Positions 1 through 6,002 of a stretch of 11,041 nt of DNA are shown piece after piece. Made by a program: the position numbers and the translations under genes. The first letter of the stretch is position 1; each line of letters begins with the position of its first letter. Location of the stretch: contig CALKTZ010000848.1 of NCBI GenBank assembly GCA_937997355.1, positions 1 through 11,041 on the forward strand, read 5' to 3'. The DNA comes from an uncultured Planctomycetales bacterium (GTDB taxonomy: Bacteria > Planctomycetota > Planctomycetia > Isosphaerales > Isosphaeraceae). Below the pieces are notes generated by a model that was not told the DNA's origin, did no database searches, and saw only the letters and a list, made by a program, of their open reading frames with translations.

Positions 1-1104
1 GAACCTTCCGAATGCCGGCGTTTCCGCTTTTTCGACGACCCGCCGTTCCTTCGGGACCAGGCTGGCGATGTGGACTTTTTCCCAGTAACCCGAGCGCAGG
101 AACGGAAGAGGATCGACGAGGGCCGGAGGACGGACATTGTCGGGGGTCATCTCCTCGTCCCCCTCGGTGATGTTGTCCAGGACTTCCAGATTCTTTTCCG
201 AAGCGACGTCCTGCCAATCCGACCAGTTATTGTCGGGTTGAAGCGTCTGACGCTGGAGGTTGAGCCGCTTGTAATAGGGATGGGCGACGGCTGGATTCTG
301 GAGCGCCTCGCGATAGTTCTCGAGGAGCTTGGCGTGATCGAGGACCCCCGTGAGGACGACCCATCGCATCCCCTTGACGGTTTCCTTGTACGGGCCGCCT
401 TGCTCCTCGGCCTCGCGTGCCAGCCGCTCTTCCTCGGTTTCTTCTTCCTTGGTGTCGGCACTCCCCGCGAGCTTGGTGTCGATCTTCTTTTGCTGTTCGA
501 GGCGGAGCTTTTCCTGCTCTTTTTCGAATTCCGCCTGGCTGAGTCCCGACCGACGCCCGGATCGTTGCACTCCGGAACGCGCCGACGCCATGTTCCTGCG
601 ACGTTTGCGGACGACTCCGAGTTGCTCCTTCGGTGGTTCAACCTTGCCGTCGTCCTTGATCTTGTTCCCTTTCTCGTCGAGCGCGAACGCCATGGTGCCG
701 CCCCGCCCCGGATAGGCGTAAAGCTCCGTGACGGCGATCAGCTTGGGCGTATCTCGGATCAGCCCCGCGCCCGGCTCCGGCATGATCCAGGGCCGCTTCG
801 CGCGATAGTCATCGGCGACGAGGAGGCTCTTCGCTTGATCCTCGACTTCCTTCGAAAAGTTCGTCGCCACGACACCCGCGCCCTCGATGCTCTCTGCGAG
901 CTGTTCGGGCGGCACACGCCGATTCAGGTTCTGATCGGCCTTGTCCGCGGCCGCCTTGACGGCCTCGGGGGTCGTCGAAATGGTCTTCATGGTCGCCGCG
1001 AGGCCGAGGCACGTGAAGCAGATCAACGATGCCAGGGTCACCGCAACTTTCTCGCCGTGTCTCAAACCGAGATTCTTGAGTTTTTCGACCGTGGCATTGG
1101 CCAT
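1..1104 (-). CDS. Single-pass membrane protein of the pilus-assembly cluster, possibly PilO/PilP-like (C-terminus cut by window edge)
   Basis: 368 codons are open to the left edge with no stop, so the C-terminus is missing. The ATG at 1104 is preceded by AAGGAG with an 8-nt spacer. About 18 cytoplasmic residues containing Lys and Arg lead into one membrane segment (about 20-38), and the rest should be periplasmic. Visible parts are an Ala/Lys-rich helical stretch (45-60), a beta-type stretch around LIAVTELYAYPGRGG (122-136), a basic patch with RKRRR (166-170), and a strongly charged, probably coiled-coil segment (about 190-236). An alpha-beta element around MRWVVLTGVLDHAKLLENY (246-264) follows, weakly resembling the membrane-distal domain of PilO or PilN. 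It lies 126 nt downstream of another single-pass gene and third after pilM, which suggests a role in a type IV pilus or type II secretion alignment complex. The family is not recognised from sequence alone, and the role rests mainly on context. Confidence 0.75.
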   Translation of the reverse strand, partial: MANATVEKLKNLGLRHGEKVAVTLASLICFTCLGLAATMKTISTTPEAVKAAADKADQNLNRRVPPEQLAESIEGAGVVATNFSKEVEDQAKSLLVADDYRAKRPWIMPEPGAGLIRDTPKLIAVTELYAYPGRGGTMAFALDEKGNKIKDDGKVEPPKEQLGVVRKRRRNMASARSGVQRSGRRSGLSQAEFEKEQEKLRLEQQKKIDTKLAGSADTKEEETEEERLAREAEEQGGPYKETVKGMRWVVLTGVLDHAKLLENYREALQNPAVAHPYYKRLNLQRQTLQPDNNWSDWQDVASEKNLEVLDNITEGDEEMTPDNVRPPALVDPLPFLRSGYWEKVHIASLVPKERRVVEKAETPAFGRF

Positions 1105-1112
1105 GCTCTGAA

Positions 1113-1118
1113 CTCCTT
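1113..1118 (-). promoter_or_regulatory. Ribosome binding site of the left-edge gene
   Basis: AAGGAG on the minus strand, 8 nt before the ATG at 1104. It supports that start and confirms that the open frame running to the window edge is a real gene. Confidence 0.7.
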
Positions 1119-1230
1119 GACGCGTAACGATTGCGATTCGTAGGCCGGCCGGATGCGTTGCAAACTCGCTCGATTGCGGACGGCACCCGTGATGCGATTT
1201 GTCTCGAAATTGTTATCGGAGGTTTGGGAT

Positions 1231-2832
1231 TTACATCGGGGGCTCCGCCCCCTTCGGCGCCGCGGCCTTTGCCTTGGGTTCCTCCGCGTTCTTCGGTGCT
1301 TCGGCCTTGGGCTTGGCCACCTTCGCCGCGTCATCCTTCGGTTCCGCCTCTTCGGGAGCTTCGGCCTTGGGTGCCGCAACCGCCGCGGCTTCCGCCCCTT
1401 CCTCGGCCGTGTTGCCCAGGCTCTCGGTCTCCTCAACCGGCGGCGGGGGATTGTAGAAGCGGGCCTGGCCGTAGATCCGGACTTCCACGATGTTGTAATA
1501 GGGATCGAAGAGAGATGGTCCCGACTTCGCGTTCTCCATCGCCTTCTCTTCCTCCTCGCGGCGTTCCTTGCGGTTCGTGCCGCGGAGGTCGGTCCCCTTC
1601 GGAGTCGACGTCGGAGGGCCGAATCCGCGCATCCCTCCCATGCGGCTGCCCAATCCGAACGAGTTGGAAAAGCCGTTCATTCCGCGCATCGGCATGCCCC
1701 GCTCGCCTCGCCGGCTGCGGAAGGAGCCCGGACCCATCATCGGATCGTAACTGTTGAAATTGTTGTAGATGCCGGCCGAGAGGTCGGGCCTGATCACCCT
1801 GGCAACGGGGCGGGCCATTTCATAATCCATCACCTGCACCGACATCGGCGAATTCTCCAACTCGACGAGCAGGTTCTGGATCTTGTCCTGGTCGATCAGG
1901 ACGGCCAGATAGACCGGCATGATCTTGTACTGGCCCTTGTTGATGAAAAAGACCGCGGTGGACGAGGCATTCCCGCCCATGCCCGGAACCCCGATTTGAT
2001 CATCGTCATCGCGGCCACCCCTCCCTCCGCCCATTGGGGCAACCGGCTCCTCTTCGGCCTCTTCTCCCGGCGCCAGGATGGGCTCGGCTTCTTCGAGCTC
2101 ATCGCCGGCGGCGATCGACCGCTGATCCTGCGCGAGGGGAGAGCCGACCTCCATCCCGTCGACCTGCTTGATGATCGCCTCGTCCCAGTTCTTGGCCTTC
2201 TTGTTCACCGCGGCGACGACTTCGAGCAGCGTGCGCTGGGTCCAGTGCCGTTCCTGGGTCGACCAGACCGTCCCGAGCGGTACGGGCTTGTTGATGTCAA
2301 ATGTGGCCGGGCGGAGCAACGTCTCCATCGGAGGAGCCATCACGACCCCTTCCTCGCCGGTTTCGAAATTAAACGGCTTGCAGATTTTGTAAAGCGACTC
2401 CACGTAGCGAGGATAGGCCTCGGCGTAGTCGAGTGTCGCGGCCTCGACCTTGGATGGGTCGACATTCTCGGGCCAGCCCCGTCCCCATTTCGGGAATCGA
2501 TCCTGCACCGTGTCCGGCCATGTGAGGAGGGGAACCTGCCGGTTATAGAGGGTCCGCCAGGCGGCGTTGACATCCTGGGTCAACACCGCGGTCTTCTCCT
2601 TCACGAGCGGCTCGTACTGATCATTCGGGAGCCCTGGGGAGGAGAACTGCTGAACGTCTTTCTCCGCCTTTTCGATCGCGGCGGTCTCCGACTTCGTCTT
2701 GTCCTGGATCGGTCGAGAACCGAGAAAATAAGCGACTCCCGAGAACAGGGCCGCAATACTGATCGCAATCCAGAAGCGGTACGCGACCAGTACGCGGACA
2801 ATCGTTTTCACTTGATCCATGAACTGATCCAT
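1231..2832 (-). CDS. Single-pass membrane protein with PilO/PilN-like periplasmic domain and low-complexity inserts
   Basis: 533 residues. The frame is open further upstream to 2943, but the ATG at 2832 has GGAGGGG 9 nt before it and the extra 37 residues are basic and domain-free, so 2832 is chosen. About 19 N-terminal residues precede one membrane segment (20-37). The periplasmic part opens with a helical stretch (42-100) and later a mixed domain (130-225). An acidic linker (244-262) and a Gly/Arg/Asp patch (268-288) follow. Then comes an alpha-beta element (303-340: YKIMPVYLAVLID, helix, SVQVMDYEMARP) with the strand-helix-strand pattern of the PilO/PilN ferredoxin-like fold. A Gly/Met/Arg-rich insert (365-405), a charged stretch (420-435), a beta-type stretch VEVRIYGQARFYNPPPP (449-465) and an Ala/Pro/Lys/Glu tail (477-533) end the protein. 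It starts 161 nt after the PilM-PilN gene. I infer a PilO-like inner-membrane subunit, but homology is not proven. Confidence 0.8.
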   Translation of the reverse strand: MDQFMDQVKTIVRVLVAYRFWIAISIAALFSGVAYFLGSRPIQDKTKSETAAIEKAEKDVQQFSSPGLPNDQYEPLVKEKTAVLTQDVNAAWRTLYNRQVPLLTWPDTVQDRFPKWGRGWPENVDPSKVEAATLDYAEAYPRYVESLYKICKPFNFETGEEGVVMAPPMETLLRPATFDINKPVPLGTVWSTQERHWTQRTLLEVVAAVNKKAKNWDEAIIKQVDGMEVGSPLAQDQRSIAAGDELEEAEPILAPGEEAEEEPVAPMGGGRGGRDDDDQIGVPGMGGNASSTAVFFINKGQYKIMPVYLAVLIDQDKIQNLLVELENSPMSVQVMDYEMARPVARVIRPDLSAGIYNNFNSYDPMMGPGSFRSRRGERGMPMRGMNGFSNSFGLGSRMGGMRGFGPPTSTPKGTDLRGTNRKERREEEEKAMENAKSGPSLFDPYYNIVEVRIYGQARFYNPPPPVEETESLGNTAEEGAEAAAVAAPKAEAPEEAEPKDDAAKVAKPKAEAPKNAEEPKAKAAAPKGAEPPM

Positions 2833-2841
2833 GGTCGGGAA

Positions 2842-2848
2842 CCCCTCC
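2842..2848 (-). promoter_or_regulatory. Ribosome binding site deciding the start at 2832
   Basis: GGAGGGG on the minus strand, 9 nt before the ATG at 2832. It selects this start over the in-frame extension upstream (to 2943) and over a second ATG four codons downstream at 2820, which would sit 21 nt away. Confidence 0.65.
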
Positions 2849-2993
2849 GTCGGTCTTCTAATGCGTCGAGTGGTCGATTTCGATCGTATTGTTTCTGCGA
2901 ACCGCTTATTTCGATGGAGGTCGCCGAGCCGAAGGGGATTCACGGAAAATCCACCGGGATGATTCCCCTCGTCCCCTCGACGGGCAACCTTGA

Positions 2994-5483
2994 TTATTGC
3001 TGCTTGGGAGTCGCGGCGGGCTTCGCGGCCGGCGGCGACGGGGGAACCCCCTCTCCGGGAGGAGTTCCTTCGGCCCCGGATTGTGCCCCTTGCATCTTCT
3101 TGATCGCGGTCTCCAGCTTGTTGGATTGCTCGCGGGAGACGCTCTCCAGCACATCGGCGCTCGGCAGGGCGGTGACGGCCGGGGCGTTCTTCTCCGCCTC
3201 GTTCAGTTGGGTGTAAAGCTCCTGGAGCTTGGCCTTGCGCTCCTCAAGCCGGGCTTGCCGCTCTTCCTCGTTCGCAGGGGGGGGGAGCGTCGGGACCGGC
3301 TTCCACACGAATTGAAGCAAGAAATCGGTGCGCGTGAGATACGTCGGCTTGATTACCTCGGTCTTGGCCAACGGCCCACCCCGGCCGCCGCGCATCCCGC
3401 CGAAGCCGACCATCTCGTCATCTTCATCTCGCCTTCGGTTGCCGAAGCCGCCGCCCATGCCTCCCATTCCGCCTCGCATGCCCCCCATTCCGCCTCGCAT
3501 CCCGCCGCGCATGCCGGGGCCCGAATCATCGCCGCGGCGCCTCGACCCGCCACCGAAGCCTTCATCATCTCCTCCCATGGCGGTCTCGGTTGGCGAGGTG
3601 CGATCGAGGAGCGGGATGGTGTTGGAAGTGAGGTTGTTGCTGGCCAGGCCTTTTTCCGTCGTCCATTGCCGGTCGGTGAGGAGCCAGGGGACGACGACGT
3701 GATCCACGCCATAGAGTCGCAAGGTCGGCGAATTGAGGCGAGGGAGGACTTTCCTGGTCAGGAATTCGTGAGGTCCGAAGTCCACCCGCGTCGGATCGTC
3801 GCCGAGATTGCGTTGTTTGGCGTCGGGGAACGGGTTGTAGTGGTGGGCGACGATCTGGATGACCCAGCCTTCTCCTTCCGGAGGGGTCGCGAGGTCGAAC
3901 GGGTGCATCGAGAAACGCTTGAACCTGGGGTCGATCAGGTCGAGCCACTCGCCCGCGAGATCGGTCCGATAGACCGGCTTGATGGCGTCGATGTGGACGC
4001 GAAGCTTCCAGATGGTCGGCTGGTCCTTGGGGTTGTCTTCGTTCAGCTTGTATTCGCGGACCGGATCGGGGAAGAAGCCGCTGATGGTTTGCAGGAACTG
4101 GGGCCAGAGCGCCCGGTTCGTCGGGTCGATGATGAGGGCCTTGCCTTTCTCGTTCTCCGCGGTCCATTCCCCCTTGGCGGCCTCGTATGCGGTTTTATAC
4201 CCGGTCCCGCGTTTGGTCACGCTGGTGGCCCGCTCCACGGCGCTCTTGAATTGCGGCGTGCTCACCTTGGCGAGCGCGCGGTAGTCGCCGCCGAAGAACA
4301 GGCCCGCGGTGCCGACGACGACCAGCGCCGACGCCGCCAGCGCCCAGGGCTTCTTGGCGCGGATGAGCCGGACCCGTTCGATTTCGGGAGGGAGCAGGTT
4401 GGTGCTCAATCCTCCTTTGTTCAGGCCCTGCACGCCGAGGCCGTAGGCCACGGCGAACGTGGCCAGGTTCTCCTGAAATTGGGGGGAGGCCTTCACTTCC
4501 TCGCCGTCCAATTTCAGGAAGCTGTCGATCTTCTCGACTTCCTGGTTGAGATTTTGCTGGAGGAACTTCTGAAGGCCGGGGAGCTTGAAGCCATTCCCGA
4601 GCCCGATCACCTTGCGGATCTTCGCGGTCCGGTTGATGCTCGAATAGAACCCGATCGACCGGTTGACCTCGCTCGCGAAGTCGTTGAAGACGCCGCGCAT
4701 GGCGGTGAAGATCGCGCGGGGGTCCGGGGCCTTGGTCGCGTTCCGCTTCAGGTGTTCGGCCTTGGCGAAGGTGAGCTTCAATTCCTTGGTCAGCGACCGG
4801 GTGAAGTGATTGCCGCCGATCGGCAAGTTGCGCTGCCAGATTCGAATGCCGTCGGTGATGATCAGGTCGGTGTTGTCAACCCCGATATCCAGCAGCACGA
4901 TCGAGTCCTTGCCGAGCGGGGGGTTGGCCCCCTCGATCTGGTCGAAGGTGATGTAATTGTAAAGGGCGAGGGGGCTCATCTGGACGATGTCGACCTCGAT
5001 CCCGCTGACGGTGAACGGCAGGATCGCGCGGGCGATCTGGTCTCGCTTCATGGCGAAGAGGCCGACTTCCGCCATGGTGAACTCATCGTCGCCCGACTCG
5101 TCCTTCTCGCCGATCTGCTGGTAGGCCCAAACGACGTCGTCGAGCGCGAAGGGGATTTGCTGCTTCGCCTCGAATTTGACGATGTCGGGAATCCGCTTCT
5201 TCTCGACGGGGGGGAGCTTGATGAACTTCACCAGGCCCGCCTGACCGGGGACCGAGATGGCCACCCGGCTCCCCTGCAAATCGTTGCGATCGGTGAAGGT
5301 CGCCAGCGCCTCGCGAACCAATTCATCGGGATCGGCGTCGGGCTGGCTGAGGATCTTGGGATATTCAATATAGTCGAAGGCTTCGGCATGCACCCGATCG
5401 GGGGTGTCGCCCGGGGCGAGCTTCAGGGCTTTCAACGAGGCTTGCCCGATCTCGATCGCCCAGACGGCTTGATTCTTGGCCAT
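2994..5483 (-). CDS. pilM: PilM-PilN fusion: actin-like pilus assembly ATPase joined to a membrane-anchored PilN-like part
   Basis: 829 residues, more than twice a usual PilM (about 350). Residues 1-355 are a complete PilM-type actin-like domain: phosphate-1 region AIEIGQASLKALKL (9-22), the KLPPVEKKRIPDIVKFEAKQQIPF segment (89-112, central residues), phosphate-2 LLDIGVDNTDLIITDG (197-212) and the adenosine-side loop GLGNGFKLPGLQKFL (294-308). Directly after comes NLLPPE (362-367), matching the N-terminal NLLP motif by which PilN docks on PilM. A membrane segment (380-398) follows, then a periplasmic part with a PilN-like stretch (460-481, FLQTISGFFPDP) and an alpha-beta unit (492-526). Extra material follows: a Gly/Met/Arg-rich insert (642-703), a coiled coil (737-765) and a Pro/Ala-rich tail. 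GAGGAG sits 8 nt before the ATG. In known systems PilM, PilN and PilO form the inner-membrane alignment complex of type IV pili. The PilM call is firm; the fusion is read from motifs and order. Confidence 0.88.
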   Translation of the reverse strand: MAKNQAVWAIEIGQASLKALKLAPGDTPDRVHAEAFDYIEYPKILSQPDADPDELVREALATFTDRNDLQGSRVAISVPGQAGLVKFIKLPPVEKKRIPDIVKFEAKQQIPFALDDVVWAYQQIGEKDESGDDEFTMAEVGLFAMKRDQIARAILPFTVSGIEVDIVQMSPLALYNYITFDQIEGANPPLGKDSIVLLDIGVDNTDLIITDGIRIWQRNLPIGGNHFTRSLTKELKLTFAKAEHLKRNATKAPDPRAIFTAMRGVFNDFASEVNRSIGFYSSINRTAKIRKVIGLGNGFKLPGLQKFLQQNLNQEVEKIDSFLKLDGEEVKASPQFQENLATFAVAYGLGVQGLNKGGLSTNLLPPEIERVRLIRAKKPWALAASALVVVGTAGLFFGGDYRALAKVSTPQFKSAVERATSVTKRGTGYKTAYEAAKGEWTAENEKGKALIIDPTNRALWPQFLQTISGFFPDPVREYKLNEDNPKDQPTIWKLRVHIDAIKPVYRTDLAGEWLDLIDPRFKRFSMHPFDLATPPEGEGWVIQIVAHHYNPFPDAKQRNLGDDPTRVDFGPHEFLTRKVLPRLNSPTLRLYGVDHVVVPWLLTDRQWTTEKGLASNNLTSNTIPLLDRTSPTETAMGGDDEGFGGGSRRRGDDSGPGMRGGMRGGMGGMRGGMGGMGGGFGNRRRDEDDEMVGFGGMRGGRGGPLAKTEVIKPTYLTRTDFLLQFVWKPVPTLPPPANEEERQARLEERKAKLQELYTQLNEAEKNAPAVTALPSADVLESVSREQSNKLETAIKKMQGAQSGAEGTPPGEGVPPSPPAAKPAATPKQQ
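3463..3500. repeat. 21-bp tandem repeat coding for a Gly/Met/Arg heptamer
   Basis: A 17-bp unit (cccattccgcctcgcat) occurs at 3463-3479 and again at 3484-3500, a 21-bp period, with degenerate related units on both sides. It lies inside the PilM-PilN gene and encodes the GGMRGGM-type repeats around residues 658-680. The period is a multiple of three, so changes in copy number would keep the reading frame. Confidence 0.75.
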
Positions 5484-5491
5484 GCACGTAA

Positions 5492-5497
5492 CTCCTC
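5492..5497 (-). promoter_or_regulatory. Ribosome binding site of the pilM-pilN gene
   Basis: GAGGAG on the minus strand, 8 nt before the ATG at 5483. It supports the first Met as the start, just before the conserved N-terminal strand of the actin-like fold. Confidence 0.7.
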
Positions 5498-5607
5498 ACG
5501 GCAAGTCGGCTCGACGGACTCTCGGCCATCGGCACCAACCACGGGTCAAACGCGAAAGAAAATTCGGTTCAGATTGCTTGAAAGATGACTTGGCGAACTG
5601 ACTGCAA

Positions 5608-5623
5608 TTCGGGGCAACCCGAA
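5608..5623. repeat. Small hairpin in the presumed pilM leader
   Basis: A 6-bp perfect stem (ttcggg/cccgaa) with a 4-nt loop, GCAA on the plus strand. It lies about 125 nt before the pilM-pilN start codon, probably within its 5' leader. It has no T-run, so it is not a clear terminator. Its function is unknown and it may be chance. Confidence 0.4.
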
Positions 5624-5686
5624 AATTCGCAATAACCTATCACGAACGAATGAGCCGGAGCAACGACCACCACGATCGATCGAGAA

Positions 5687-5732
5687 TTCGCTCAAAGGTG
5701 CGGAATCAAAGAACTTGAGTGGATTGAGCGAA
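5687..5732. repeat. 9-bp inverted repeat upstream of pilM
   Basis: Perfect arms ttcgctcaa (5687-5695) and ttgagcgaa (5724-5732) are separated by 28 bp. The position, about 200-250 bp before the pilus-cluster start codon, suits a regulator site or a transcript structure. No regulator family is recognised, and chance is possible. Confidence 0.45.
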
Positions 5733-5760
5733 ATCGACGCAACGAAGCGATGGGCGTTCC

Positions 5761-5795
5761 GTGCCGAAACCAACCATATCCTGTGCCGAAACCAA
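5761..5795. repeat. Pair of 13-bp direct repeats with 22-bp period
   Basis: gtgccgaaaccaa occurs at 5761-5773 and 5783-5795, and the similarity continues past the core (ccat versus tcat). The 22-bp period is about two helical turns, so a protein could bind both copies on the same face of the DNA. The pair lies about 280-310 bp upstream of the pilus-cluster start, in a non-coding region. A tandem regulator site is possible; nothing shows which protein binds. Confidence 0.5.
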
Positions 5796-5923
5796 TCATT
5801 GGACGGCCCAGGATTTGAATTAGTTCCGTACCACGAACTTTTTCGAAAGGCCGTCGATTGTGCGCAAGGGCGAAGCCCCACGCGGACTTTCGAGAGTCGC
5901 GACGGATGATTTGACTAAGCTTA

Positions 5924-5993
5924 TCACACCGAAATGAACCGACGGGGAAGAGTTTCCCCGTGATTCTACGTATGACGTGGAGAATCGGTGTGA
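5924..5993 (-). terminator. Nested inverted-repeat structure after the lipoprotein gene; possible terminator
   Basis: Outer perfect 9-bp arms tcacaccga (5924-5932) and tcggtgtga (5985-5993) enclose an 8-bp perfect hairpin acggggaa/ttccccgt (5942-5961, 4-nt loop). They also enclose a weaker hairpin gattct/agaatc (5962-5986) that shares two bases with the outer arm. In the transcript of the lipoprotein gene the structure begins about 10 nt after the stop codon. It would fold as a closed stem with two inner hairpins, or switch between alternatives. No long T-run follows, so a classical intrinsic terminator is not certain; RNA stabilisation or an independent structured element is the alternative. 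Confidence 0.5.
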
Positions 5994-6002
5994 GACTTTT
6001 CC

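Larger units (their letters stand above)
5484..6002. other. 519-bp intergenic region upstream of the pilus cluster
   Basis: Between the start of the pilM-pilN gene and the stop of the lipoprotein gene no frame looks coding. The open frames present have poor composition, no good ribosome binding site and no recognisable domain. The region is clearly more AT-rich than its neighbours. It should hold the 5' leader and promoter of the pilus cluster, and the 3' end of the lipoprotein transcript. No convincing -35/-10 pair was found by eye. Its repeats are listed separately: a small hairpin at 5608-5623, an inverted repeat at 5687-5732, direct repeats at 5761-5795 and a nested inverted-repeat structure at 5924-5993. 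Confidence 0.7.

Noticed and set aside
15..38. Mobile-element or prophage boundaries anywhere in the window
   Set aside because: No transposase, integrase, terminal inverted repeat with target duplication, tRNA gene or composition shift was found; the coordinates given are only nominal for the left edge.
70..1143. A 357-codon plus-strand frame at the left edge
   Set aside because: The opposite strand carries a frame open to the edge with AAGGAG, a membrane segment and sensible composition, so the plus frame is a shadow.
2833..2943. N-terminal extension of the second pilus-cluster gene by 37 residues
   Set aside because: The strong ribosome site at 2842-2848 fits the ATG at 2832, and the extension is Arg-rich and would sit in front of an otherwise normal short cytoplasmic tail.
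1153..3216. A 687-codon open frame on the plus strand spanning the second pilus-cluster gene and both gaps around it
   Set aside because: It has no ribosome binding site or recognisable domain, crosses intergenic DNA, and its composition is that of a reverse-strand shadow.
2997..5588. A very long open frame on the plus strand opposite the PilM-PilN gene (863 codons)
   Set aside because: It is antisense to a gene with clear PilM motifs. GC-rich DNA with biased third positions leaves such frames open by chance. The translation is Arg/Gly/Asp/Leu-rich with no domain.
5761..5795. A minimal CRISPR array
   Set aside because: There are only two 13-bp copies, far shorter than CRISPR repeats, with 9-bp gaps and no cas genes nearby.
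5546..5881. A 111-codon minus-strand frame in the intergenic gap
   Set aside because: It has no good ribosome site and no domain, runs through the repeats, and its codon use is unlike the real genes.
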